A stretch of 22,588 bases of DNA, from positions 1-22,588 of the forward strand of contig JAHQWF010000114.1 of the NCBI GenBank assembly GCA_029856055.1, read 5' to 3'. Each line of letters opens with the position of its first letter. The stretch's first letter is position 1. The position numbers were made by a program, and so were the translations under genes. The notes below the pieces were generated by a model. That model searched no databases and had not been told where the DNA came from. It saw only the letters and a program-made list of their open reading frames with translations. Shown here in pieces: positions 14,805 to 21,768 of this stretch. The stretch comes from Candidatus Njordarchaeota archaeon. Its GTDB lineage: Archaea > Asgardarchaeota > Njordarchaeia > Njordarchaeales > Njordarchaeaceae.

Positions 14805-14890
14805 AAGTGTAGCCCCCGGGGAGCCTCTCACTTCATCGCGACCTCTATGGTCCCTTAGGAGAGGACTGTGAGGGGGCATGGTATTCTGTT
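14805..14890 (-). ncRNA. Structured RNA, tentatively an H/ACA-like guide
   Basis: On the minus strand CTCAC (14872-14868) pairs with GTGAG (14831-14827). Above it CCTCT/AGAGG closes the terminal hairpin, with GATGAA on one side of the asymmetric junction as expected of a K-turn, although the opposing GA is replaced by GT. Exactly 16 bases separate the lower end of the CTCAC/GTGAG stem from an ACA (14810-14808), within the 14-16 rule for H/ACA guides. A lower stem GCCCCC/GGGGGC could form but would leave no left guide pocket, so this may be the type lacking a lower stem. Strand choice rests on the ACA and a TATA element at 14911-14922; the class is uncertain. Confidence 0.5.
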
Positions 14891-14910
14891 ATCTCACTGA
14901 TACGTTATTG

Positions 14911-14922
14911 ATTTATATTTTA
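14911..14922 (-). promoter_or_regulatory. TATA box for the structured RNA / rnp4
   Basis: AAAATATAAAT on the minus strand predicts a transcript start near 14890, just before the hairpin RNA and about 110 bases upstream of rnp4. Confidence 0.45.
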
Positions 14923-14995
14923 TTCATTTACATTTTTGGATTGAGATGAAAAAAGTAAAAATGTTAACACTTTTCTTATCTAGTATAATTTTGTG

Positions 14996-15001
14996 GGTGA
15001 T
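14996..15001 (+). promoter_or_regulatory. GGTGAT ribosome site of aIF2 alpha
   Basis: Perfect complement of the 16S 3' end, five bases before TTG 15007. It overlaps the in-frame TTG at 15001, which makes 15007 the better start. Confidence 0.6.
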
Positions 15002-15006
15002 TGAAC

Positions 15007-15879
15007 TTGAGTGAATATGGTGGGTCTAGTGAAATTAAGTTTAGTGAATTCATGAAAATTCTATATGATAAGGAGGCTCCAAGTGAGCAAGAGTTAACTA
15101 TAGGTCGTGTAACTAAAATTGAGGATCATGGAATCTATGTTATGCTGGAGGAGTACAATAAAGAGGCTTATATTCCTTTGAAAGAGTTGTCAACGAGATT
15201 TATTAAACATCCACGAGAATTAGTTAAATTGAATCAGAGAGTTATTGTGAAGATTTATAGAATCCAGCGGGGGGGCTTAATAATAAATGCATCAATGAAG
15301 AGAGTGCTTCCGGGCGAGCGTCAAAAGAAGTTGCAGGAATGGAGGAAGTTAAGGAAGTCTCTGCTCATGTTTTCTCAATTGGCTGAGAGATTAAATATGC
15401 CTTTAGAGAAAGTGATTAGGGATATAGGGCGACAAATGGTAAATTATTATGATACTCCTTACGACGCTTTTGAAGCTGTTGTTAGGTGGGGAGAGGATGT
15501 TCTGAAGGATATGGATTTGCCAGAGGATTATATTCCGCATATAGTGGAAGTGGCTAAGAATAATATTAGGTTGCGTGAAGTCGTTCTTAAAAGGTATCTA
15601 ATAATTAGCTCCCTGGCGCCAGATGCGATAATTAGGATTAAGAAAGCCCTTAAAGAAGGTAGAGATATAGCCCCTGATAAAATAGAGGTAAAATATATTT
15701 CATCTCCAAGGTATCTTGTAAGGGTTAAGGGATATGACTGGAAGGAAGCAGTTAAGTTGTTTGATAAGTTTTTTGCAAAGGTTAAATCGGTTATTTTGAA
15801 GGGCAATAAATATCCGTCTGAAGTTTCTTATGAAGAGATTGAGGAGAAGAGGAAGACTAAGAGAGCTAGAGCTGGGTAA
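15007..15879 (+). CDS. aif2a: Translation initiation factor aIF2 subunit alpha
   Basis: aIF2 is the heterotrimer that brings initiator Met-tRNA to the small ribosomal subunit; alpha contacts the tRNA. The 290-residue protein has an N-terminal S1/OB domain (about 22-95: LTIGRVTKIEDHGIYVMLEEY, AYIPLKELS, VIVKIYRI), a helical middle domain (about 100-185, with MVNYYDTPYDAFE) and a C-terminal alpha-beta domain (about 190-275, APDAIIRIKKALKEG...RYLVRVKGYDW). The basic tail KRKTKRARAG ends five bases before nop10. Same-strand order aif2a-nop10 is a well-known archaeal arrangement. The gamma subunit is not present here. Confidence 0.95.
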   Translation: MSEYGGSSEIKFSEFMKILYDKEAPSEQELTIGRVTKIEDHGIYVMLEEYNKEAYIPLKELSTRFIKHPRELVKLNQRVIVKIYRIQRGGLIINASMKRVLPGERQKKLQEWRKLRKSLLMFSQLAERLNMPLEKVIRDIGRQMVNYYDTPYDAFEAVVRWGEDVLKDMDLPEDYIPHIVEVAKNNIRLREVVLKRYLIISSLAPDAIIRIKKALKEGRDIAPDKIEVKYISSPRYLVRVKGYDWKEAVKLFDKFFAKVKSVILKGNKYPSEVSYEEIEEKRKTKRARAG

Positions 15880-15884
15880 TAGTA

Positions 15885-16067
15885 ATGACAAAGAGAATAT
15901 ATAAGTGCTTGAAGTGCGGAAGATACACGCTTAAACAAGACAGATGTCCGGTATGTGGGGGGCTTGCTCGCGTAGCTCATCCACCCAGATTCAGTCCAGT
16001 TGATAAATATGGTGAATATAGAAGAGAAATGAGGAGAATGATAGAGAAATTGGAGGGCGAGAAATAG
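15885..16067 (+). CDS. nop10: H/ACA RNP protein Nop10
   Basis: Nop10 binds Cbf5 and the guide RNA in archaeal H/ACA pseudouridylation particles and helps rRNA maturation. The 60-residue protein has the family zinc site C8-x2-C11...C21-x2-C24, followed by the conserved HPPRFSPVDKYGEYRR segment (32-47) that lies along Cbf5. It is directly after aIF2 alpha and its stop TAG shares its last base with the GTG start of the next gene. An H/ACA RNA candidate lies about 1 kb upstream and a better one about 4 kb downstream. Confidence 0.96.
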   Translation: MTKRIYKCLKCGRYTLKQDRCPVCGGLARVAHPPRFSPVDKYGEYRREMRRMIEKLEGEK

Positions 16068-17089
16068 TGTTTGATGTGATTTCTAAAAAAAGATTGATAA
16101 TGATTTCGGGTAAAGGGGGTACTGGAAAAACAACCACAGCTGCAGCAACAAGTATTAAGTTTGCTGAGGATGGGTTCAAGACAGCTGTAATAAGTCTAGA
16201 TCCCGCGCACTCATTGGGGGATTCTTTTGACTTGAAATTAGGCCCTGATTTCAAGAGGATAGAGGGAGTTCATGGTAAGTTGTTTGCAATGGAATTTGAT
16301 CCTAAATTACTGTTTGAGAAAGAGAGAAGCGATTTACGTAAAGCTATGGAAACGGATCAGAATGAATCGCCTTTTGGAGAGATGTTACCTAAAGAGATGT
16401 TCGATTTACTTTTAGATACGAATTATATGCCTGTAGAATTTGCTGAAGGTATAGGGTTCCTGAGATTATTAGATTACTTAATCGAGTCCGATTTTGAGAA
16501 GATCATTTTTGATACTGCTCCGACTGGACATACCCTGAAACTATTAGAATTGCCTGATTACTTAGATTCATTCGTTGGTAAAATGATAAGGTTTCAGTTA
16601 AGGGTATCTAGTATTTTCTCGTCGGTGAAAAGGCTTTTCGGTTTTGGATCAGATGTTGATGTGGCTAAAGAAACATTGAAGGCGCTTGATGAGTTAAAGG
16701 AAAGGATTAATAACGCTAAGAAAATCCTAACTAATAAGGATCAGTCAGAGTTCGTTGTGGTGACTCTACCGTTAGACATGAGTATTTATGAAAGCGCTAG
16801 ATTAGTTGGTGAGCTCGATGCTTATGAGATACCTAATCATTTTCTAGTCGTGAATATGGTGCGTATTTACAATGGGGAATGCGGGTTCTGTAAGAATTTA
16901 TCTAGGATGCATCTGAAGAATCTAGATCGCATATTCGAGTTATTCAGTGATAAAGAGATCAGAGTCATACCATTTTTCTCTAAAGAGATTAGGGGAGTGT
17001 CCTCGTTAAGGGAGATAATTAAGTATCTGGCTGATTTCACATTGAATGAGGCTAAGAAGGCATTCGAGATGAAGTTAACAATAGATTAA
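16067..17089 (+). CDS. Get3/ArsA-type ATPase
   Basis: Dimeric P-loop ATPase of the GET3/TRC40/ArsA family, which in eukaryotes delivers tail-anchored proteins to membranes; archaeal members are thought to do similar targeting. The 340-residue protein has one ATPase domain with deviant Walker A GKGGTGKT (15-22, signature Lys16), switch SLDPAHSLGDSF (43-54) and switch II DTAPTGHTL (149-157). A CxxC pair (C272, C275, in ECGFC) matches the zinc-linked dimer site of Get3, favouring Get3 over the two-domain arsenite pump ArsA. The helical region 165-200 would form the client groove. GTG start overlaps the nop10 stop by one base; GGAGGG lies upstream. Confidence 0.9.
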   Translation: MFDVISKKRLIMISGKGGTGKTTTAAATSIKFAEDGFKTAVISLDPAHSLGDSFDLKLGPDFKRIEGVHGKLFAMEFDPKLLFEKERSDLRKAMETDQNESPFGEMLPKEMFDLLLDTNYMPVEFAEGIGFLRLLDYLIESDFEKIIFDTAPTGHTLKLLELPDYLDSFVGKMIRFQLRVSSIFSSVKRLFGFGSDVDVAKETLKALDELKERINNAKKILTNKDQSEFVVVTLPLDMSIYESARLVGELDAYEIPNHFLVVNMVRIYNGECGFCKNLSRMHLKNLDRIFELFSDKEIRVIPFFSKEIRGVSSLREIIKYLADFTLNEAKKAFEMKLTID

Positions 17090-17145
17090 ATAAAATAAAC
17101 ACAGTTAAATAATTACATGAGTTAATTATATGACCGTGAAGTTGG

Positions 17146-17185
17146 GGAGGAGTTATCATATGGTTGAAGATAAAGGAGGAGTTAT
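17146..17185 (+). repeat. Duplicated GGAGGAGTTAT ribosome-site segment
   Basis: GGAGGAGTTAT occurs at 17146-17156 and again at 17175-17185, 29 bases apart. Each copy supplies a strong GGAGG ribosome site and is followed by an in-frame ATG (17160 and 17184). It makes two starts for aIF2 beta possible. Confidence 0.75.
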
Positions 17186-17594
17186 GGGATTGAGTTATGA
17201 GGACATGCTGAATAGAGCCATAGAGAATCTACCAGATGAGTTAAAGAAAGCTGAGGAGTGGTCATTACCTCCTATAGAGCTCATGCACGAAGGAGGTAGA
17301 ACAACTATTCTTAACTGGAAAAACATTATTGCTGTTTTAAACAGAGATGAGCGAATAGTATTGCGTTTTTTGGAACATAGATTAGGTACTGTGGGATGGG
17401 TACAGAAAGGTAGAGCAGTACTTCAGGGGATCTATAAGAGATCCCGTATAAATAAGTTAATGGAGTTTTTTGTGAGAGAATACGTAATATGCGATGTATG
17501 TGGAAGGCCTCATACCAGATTGGTTAGGGAGAAGGGACAGTGGATTAAGAAGTGTGAGGCATGTGGGGCTTGGAGGGTCGTGGAGAGAATCTAG
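17184..17594 (+). CDS. aif2b: Translation initiation factor aIF2 subunit beta
   Basis: Beta subunit of the Met-tRNA carrier aIF2. From ATG 17184 it has 136 residues, the usual archaeal length: helix SYEDMLNRAIENLPDEL, core domain with GGRTTILNWKNI and RDERIVLRFLEHRLGTVG, and the C-terminal zinc ribbon ICDVCGRPHTRLV...KKCEACGAW. In-frame ATGs at 17160 and 17130 would extend it by 8 or 18 residues of non-conserved sequence; 17160 also has a GGAGG in front. The gene follows the Get3-like gene by about 90 bases with a TTAAATAATT element between (about 17104-17113), so it may have its own promoter. Its TAG stop lies in a CTAG that also provides the stop of nmd3 on the other strand. Confidence 0.93.
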   Translation: MGLSYEDMLNRAIENLPDELKKAEEWSLPPIELMHEGGRTTILNWKNIIAVLNRDERIVLRFLEHRLGTVGWVQKGRAVLQGIYKRSRINKLMEFFVREYVICDVCGRPHTRLVREKGQWIKKCEACGAWRVVERI

Positions 17595-18316
17595 ATCTCT
17601 ATCATAGCTTTACGAATCAAAATATTTTTGTTTAGTGAGGGATCATATTTTTTCTTGAAATACTGTCTAGCTTCTGTGTTAAACATGCGTATCAGTTTAT
17701 TTAATAATCTTCTTCCTGTTTCACGATCACTTATCCTTATGTCAAGCCCCCTCTTAATCTTCTTAACATCTATGAATACGTTGGATTTCATATGCGATGC
17801 TATTTGATTTATTAATTTATTGACCTTAGCAAGATTATTTCTATAGCCCTTCCCACTAAACCGGATATGGATCACGTATTCATAATAAGATCCCATCGCT
17901 TTTTTCTGACAAGTTGGGCAAACCTGCTTAATTACCCGTAGCTCTATAGATATATCCCGTATCTTTATACCTGCCTTATATAGTTCAGCTGGTATGGTTG
18001 CTGAGCTGTCTAACAATAATTGTTCTGACATTCTTGTTGGAGTAAATTGATCCAGCTCGAGTCTCAGATCGTAGCCCCTAATAACTTTGCTTCTCCTTAT
18101 TTGACTTAGAATCACTTTACTGATGTTATTTGAGTTGCCTTTAATCCATTTATTACCGAGTTTAACGCTACCGCATACAGGGCAGATCTTTATATCAGCT
18201 TTCAGCTTGGTTAGTTTAGGCAAAGCGTATTTTTCTCTAAAGCAATTCTCACAAAGTCCCTTTAGTTCCTCTCTGTAATCCGTTTCTCTTCCGCATCTCG
18301 GGCATCGATAAGGCAT
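17591..18316 (-). CDS. NMD3-like ribosome assembly protein
   Basis: Archaeal homologue of Nmd3, which in eukaryotes accompanies the 60S subunit; the archaeal role is presumed in large-subunit maturation. The 241-residue protein has N-terminal paired zinc knuckles CPRC (C5, C8), CENC (C22, C25), CPVC (C45, C48) and a fourth, CPTC (C133, C136), separated by beta-rich segments, the layout of the NMD3 N-terminal domain. The eukaryotic C-terminal region is lacking, as usual in archaea. It converges with aIF2 beta; both stop codons are read from the same CTAG (17591-17594). Confidence 0.85.
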   Translation of the reverse strand: MPYRCPRCGRETDYREELKGLCENCFREKYALPKLTKLKADIKICPVCGSVKLGNKWIKGNSNNISKVILSQIRRSKVIRGYDLRLELDQFTPTRMSEQLLLDSSATIPAELYKAGIKIRDISIELRVIKQVCPTCQKKAMGSYYEYVIHIRFSGKGYRNNLAKVNKLINQIASHMKSNVFIDVKKIKRGLDIRISDRETGRRLLNKLIRMFNTEARQYFKKKYDPSLNKNILIRKAMIEI

Positions 18317-18360
18317 GTTACTCAGCTGTTATGAGATGTTTTAGTTAAGATTAGGAAAAG

Positions 18361-18368
18361 TATAAATC
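18361..18368. promoter_or_regulatory. Shared TATA-like element between nmd3 and the SIS gene
   Basis: TATAAATC reads as a TATA box on both strands. It lies about 47 bases before nmd3 (minus) and about 85 before the SIS gene (plus), in a 133-base divergent spacer; which gene uses it cannot be told. Confidence 0.35.
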
Positions 18369-18449
18369 TGATCAGTTTTTATCTTGATATGTATGCTAAT
18401 AATCATTAAAGGATTTGTAGTTTTTTGATATGAGATAAACTAATGTTAG

Positions 18450-19652
18450 ATGGTTGTGCGCTTTAGTTATAGGGTGTTTGATCTGGAAGATAAATTAAGT
18501 GCTTTTATCGATGCATACGAGACAATATTGAGGATAAGTGAGAATCACGTTAAGAAAATGGTTGTTGAGCAGAGAGATAATTTAATTGCTACCAAGGACT
18601 TATTTACCAGGGTACTGAAGGAGGGTAGGAGAGTACATATCGCGGGTATGGGGCGTTCTAAATTAGCTGCGATGATAATAGGAGATCTCCTGAAAAATCT
18701 CGGCTTTAAAGTGTCTGCGATCGGTGATTTCTTGAGCAAACCTGTTATGTCGGGAGACTTGGTTCTCGCTGTTTCTGCTAGCGGTTGGACTACGACTACA
18801 TGCATGATGGTGGAGGAAGCTATTAGGTTGGGGGCCAATGTGTTAGCATTGACAGCGACACCAAAATCTAAGCTCGATAGATTATCCGATGTATCCATTT
18901 ATCTTCCCGGCAGATCGATTATCGATGAGACATCATACATAGTTAGACAGATATTGGGTCGGCATAAGACGCCTCTTACACCTATGGGTACGATACCTGA
19001 GACAAATGCTATTTTAGCGGGTATTGGTTTGGTTGGGATGTTAAGTAATGTGTCGGAGAATCCTGTTGAGGTATTTAGGGAGTATGTTTATTTGGTTCTT
19101 AAGAATGCAAGAGATAGTTTGGTGACTTTGCGTAGGGATCTAGATCGGTTACAGAGATTCGTCAACGCTATCTCTGCTTGCAAGAGAAATAATGGATCAA
19201 AGGTATACTTAATAGGAGCTGGCATCAGTAAATTTATATCATTAATGAGCGCTATGAGGTTCCAGCATCTCGGTTTGAATGTAGCTTCAATCGATGATTG
19301 GAAGTTCAGAAATGCCGAGGATGTATTAATCGCTATTTCGAGTTCTGGAGAAAGCGCTATTACATTACTTTATGCTAAAGAAGCTAAGAGAACGGGGATG
19401 AATCTAATTAGCTTAACAGCGTCTCCGGGATCCACGTTATCAAACTTATCGAATATAGAGCTGGATCTGCTGGATATATCTAAGAGAGAGGAGTACCTTG
19501 AGTTCAGGGTTCTTAAGAACAGGAGGGTGCAATTTATCCCCGCCTTTGAATATGCTGCATTACTTGTGCTAGAAAGTGTGGTAGCTCAGATAGCTGAGGA
19601 GCATTCAATTAAGGAGGAGGATATGAAGAGAATGCACGCTAATATCGAGTAA
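18450..19652 (+). CDS. Tandem SIS-domain protein, PHI-like (two fused copies)
   Basis: Two sugar isomerase (SIS) domains, both of the 6-phospho-3-hexuloisomerase (PHI, MJ1247) kind, are fused in one 400-residue chain. Copy 1 (about 20-205): IAGMGRSKLAA (64-74), AVSASGWTTTT (107-117), LALTATPKSKLDRLSD, PLTPMGTIPETNA. Copy 2 (about 215-400): IGAGISKFISL (255-265), AISSSGESAITLLYAKEAKRTG, SLTASPGSTLSNLS, FIPAFEYAALLVLESVVAQIAEEHSIKEEDMKRMHANIE in pieces, where the final K-x-x-D-x-x-x-x-H-A-x-x-E matches the PHI C-terminus. PHI converts hexulose-6-phosphate to fructose-6-phosphate in the reversed ribulose-monophosphate pathway that gives archaea ribose. Copy 1 lacks that catalytic tail, so function may be shared or altered. 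No ribosome site before the ATG. Confidence 0.85.
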   Translation: MVVRFSYRVFDLEDKLSAFIDAYETILRISENHVKKMVVEQRDNLIATKDLFTRVLKEGRRVHIAGMGRSKLAAMIIGDLLKNLGFKVSAIGDFLSKPVMSGDLVLAVSASGWTTTTCMMVEEAIRLGANVLALTATPKSKLDRLSDVSIYLPGRSIIDETSYIVRQILGRHKTPLTPMGTIPETNAILAGIGLVGMLSNVSENPVEVFREYVYLVLKNARDSLVTLRRDLDRLQRFVNAISACKRNNGSKVYLIGAGISKFISLMSAMRFQHLGLNVASIDDWKFRNAEDVLIAISSSGESAITLLYAKEAKRTGMNLISLTASPGSTLSNLSNIELDLLDISKREEYLEFRVLKNRRVQFIPAFEYAALLVLESVVAQIAEEHSIKEEDMKRMHANIE

Positions 19653-19670
19653 GTACTGTGGGGATACATA

Positions 19671-20253
19671 TTGGATCAAGGGAGGCTTGCGACCCATATA
19701 TCACTTCTTTTCTCAGCACCTTTATTCGCCTTATATCTCTTTATAATTATCTTACTTTACGAAATGAATGTGCGTGATACGTTTTTCTCCTTAATCACGT
19801 TTCTATTGGGCTTTATTTTTCTCTCGGTTTTGCCTTCAGCACCAGTAATTATTGCTGCTAAACGAGGAGAAACAGATATTTTTGTTTATCGGAGAGAGAA
19901 GCGGTTCAAGTTCTTCTTAACCGCTATCATAAGCTATGTAATTGGCGCATTAGTTTTTATTGAAATGGGAATTAGAGAATTATTCTTGTTCTTAGCATGT
20001 TACGCTACTGTAACGTCAGCAATAATGCTATCAACATTTATAACTAAAACTAGTGTACACACAGCTGGGTATTGCTGGATCAGTAACATACATGGTTATT
20101 TTATATGGGCTAAAATATTCATTGCTTTACCTGATACTTATTCCTGTTTCATGGGCTAGGTTGATTGATAAGGCGCATTCAAAGAATCAACTTGTATTAG
20201 GAGTAGTGATATCGGTTTTAGTCACAGTAATAACTATTCTTTCTCTTTCCTAG
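19671..20253 (+). pseudogene. PAP2-like membrane protein gene with +1 frameshift
   Basis: Two overlapping frames (19671-20159 and about 20053-20253) make sense only as one membrane protein. The first frame gives several membrane helices and reaches KTSVHTAG (H130), the second motif of PAP2 phosphatases (S-x-H-A-G-like). Skipping the T at 20070 (GGG-T-ATT) continues into the second frame as IAGSVTYMVILYG and then WARLIDKAHSKNQLVLG, matching PAP2 motif 3 (R-x-x-x-x-x-H-x-x-x-Q), and a final helix. The rebuilt product is 193 residues with about six helices. Without the shift the protein ends in unrelated residues. It may be a true inactivating insertion, a sequencing error or, less likely, programmed frameshifting. 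PAP2 motif 1 (K-x6-RP) is not clear. TTG start 19 bases after the SIS gene. Confidence 0.75.
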
Positions 20254-20272
20254 TTAATTAAGCGTTAAGTTA

Positions 20273-20283
20273 GAAATAAATAG
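20273..20283 (+). promoter_or_regulatory. TATA box of the H/ACA RNA
   Basis: GAAATAAATAG is centred about 29 bases before the predicted RNA start at 20308, a fitting distance for its own promoter. Confidence 0.45.
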
Positions 20284-20307
20284 GTTGAGTAACAAAAATT
20301 TTAATTA

Positions 20308-20388
20308 GCGGTCCGTCCCCGTCCCACCCAGACTCTTAGGGGAGACCCGAGGAGGATGAAAGGGTGGAATCCGCGGACCGCGACACCT
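20308..20388 (+). ncRNA. H/ACA guide RNA (single hairpin)
   Basis: A single hairpin with every H/ACA element. Lower stem GCGGTCCG (20308-20315)/CGGACCGC (20374-20381). Pocket with left guide TCCCCGTC (20316-20323) and right guide AATCCG (20368-20373). Upper stem CCACCC (20324-20329)/GGGTGG (20362-20367). A K-turn formed by CAGA (5' side) against GGATG (3' side), then CTC/GAG and a GGG-GAGA-CCC terminal hairpin. ACA (20383-20385) follows the lower stem after one base, 15 bases from the pocket, as the 14-16 rule demands. Such RNAs guide Cbf5-Nop10-Gar1-L7Ae to a uridine; the predicted target is CGGATT-T-N-GACGGGGA. I cannot place this target from memory. The gene ends just before the SemiSWEET stop. 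Confidence 0.88.
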
Positions 20389-20389
20389 C

Positions 20390-20641
20390 CTATTTCTTTC
20401 CTGTTACCTTAAGTATTATGTTAGCTCCTGAGAGGAATGTCGCTAATAGATTTAAGATGATGAATATTAAGTCTCCTAGTAGATACGCATGTAATGTCAA
20501 TAAGAAGCTGCCTGCAGTATATAGCATGAGGAACTCGAAGCGCGTCGCGACTTTTCTCGCTCGTAAATTTTTTACAGTTTCTGGAAGCCATGCTACTAGT
20601 ATAAGTAATATACCTATTAACCCGTAAGGATCAGATATCAT
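20390..20641 (-). CDS. SemiSWEET-like (PQ-loop) three-helix membrane protein
   Basis: An 83-residue protein with three membrane helices (about 5-24, 34-54, 57-77). The first begins PYGLIGILLILVAWLPETVKNLRARK: a proline-kinked helix with a PE variant of the PQ motif followed by T-x-K-N, and RFEFLMLYTAGSFLLTLHAYLLGD resembles helix 2 of SemiSWEETs. SemiSWEETs dimerise to carry sugars across the membrane; the substrate here is unknown. I chose ATG 20641 because GGTGAT lies three bases upstream (20645-20650); an ATG at 20659 would add six residues. It is divergent from the radical SAM gene, with only about 30 bases between them. Confidence 0.72.
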   Translation of the reverse strand: MISDPYGLIGILLILVAWLPETVKNLRARKVATRFEFLMLYTAGSFLLTLHAYLLGDLIFIILNLLATFLSGANIILKVTGKK

Positions 20642-20673
20642 GTCATCACCCAACTGCATCTAAGGCGTGTAAA

Positions 20674-21765
20674 ATGCTTTATTTCATCACACTGACTCAA
20701 GTATGCAACCTTAAATGTAGATACTGTGGGAATACTCCCGATCCAGCGATCGAGCCGATAGATATCACATATACAATAAAAGATTTAAAAAGTTTCCTAG
20801 AGAATGATCCCGAAGCATCCATAGCTTTCTATGGAGGTGAACCTTTAGTTAGAATGGATCTAATGAAAAAAATAATGGATGAAATTGAAGCTAAAAGATA
20901 CATCATACAGACAAATGGCTTACTGTTAAAAAACTTGGAAACAGAGTACTTGAAGAGATTTGACACTATTCTAGTATCCATAGATGGTCGGGAGGAGATA
21001 ACGGACTACTACAGGGGTCTTGGAACATACCGGAGAGTAATAGAGAACATCAAGGATATTAGGGCCAGGGGATTTAGCGGGGATTTGATCGCTAGAATGG
21101 CTGTCTCAGAGAAAACGGATATTTTAGAGGATGTCAAGCATTTGTTAAGGATTGGAGATCCATGGTTTGATCATGTTCATTGGCAGTTAGATGTTATGTG
21201 GGATTCCCCACCATATCAACGCTACAGGAATTTTGATGAGTGGTTAGCGAAGTATAATGTAGGGATATCGAAACTAGTTAATTACTGGTTAGAATCGATG
21301 AAGAAAGAGGGAAAAGTCCTAGGTATTGTACCATTCTTAGGAATAATGAAAACATTATTATTTAACGAGAAAGTGGAGCTACGCTGCGGGTCGGGAATAA
21401 ATGCGTTTACCATAACTACTTCTGGTAGATTAATAGCATGCCCCATAGCCCCAGAATTCGAATGGAATCATGTTGGAGATATATTTAGAAATAAGCCGGT
21501 TGATATCGCAAGAAAAGTAATGGTTGAGGAGCCTTGCACATCCTGTGAAATATATGATATCTGTGGTGGCAGATGCTTATTTGCAAATAAAACTAAACTG
21601 TGGGGTGAGGATGGGTTCAGGAAGGTGTGTGGAACAGTAAAACACTTAGTAAACGAGCTTAAGAAAGCAAAAAGCGAGATACAGGAATTAATTAGATTAG
21701 GCATTGTTAGAAAGGAAGATTTCAATTACCCAAAATACAACAACACAACAGAAATAATACCATGA
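20674..21765 (+). CDS. Radical SAM enzyme with SPASM domain, AF1577-like
   Basis: Radical SAM proteins use a [4Fe-4S] cluster and S-adenosylmethionine to start radical chemistry. The cluster motif is at the very N-terminus, CNLKCRYC (C11, C15, C18), with YGGEPL (53-58) as the SAM-binding GGE motif. The C-terminal half has a cysteine-rich SPASM region: C238, C256, C288, C291, C297, C301, C319 (EPCTSCEIYDICGGRC), expected to hold two auxiliary clusters. SPASM enzymes usually modify peptides or proteins. The start MLYFITLTQVCNLKC resembles the archaeal AF1577 family of putative peptide modifiers. No precursor peptide is visible next to it. 363 residues; ATG start without a clear ribosome site. 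Its stop is three bases from that of the convergent regulator gene. Confidence 0.9.
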   Translation: MLYFITLTQVCNLKCRYCGNTPDPAIEPIDITYTIKDLKSFLENDPEASIAFYGGEPLVRMDLMKKIMDEIEAKRYIIQTNGLLLKNLETEYLKRFDTILVSIDGREEITDYYRGLGTYRRVIENIKDIRARGFSGDLIARMAVSEKTDILEDVKHLLRIGDPWFDHVHWQLDVMWDSPPYQRYRNFDEWLAKYNVGISKLVNYWLESMKKEGKVLGIVPFLGIMKTLLFNEKVELRCGSGINAFTITTSGRLIACPIAPEFEWNHVGDIFRNKPVDIARKVMVEEPCTSCEIYDICGGRCLFANKTKLWGEDGFRKVCGTVKHLVNELKKAKSEIQELIRLGIVRKEDFNYPKYNNTTEIIP

Positions 21766-21768
21766 AAC

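Noticed and set aside
14811..14880. G+C-rich hairpin as a rho-independent-type terminator
   Set aside because: It lies upstream of two divergent operons rather than after a gene, and has an internal-loop structure more like a guide RNA.
20053..20253. Separate small membrane protein gene
   Set aside because: Its sequence completes PAP2 motifs begun in the preceding frame, so it is better explained as the shifted end of that gene.
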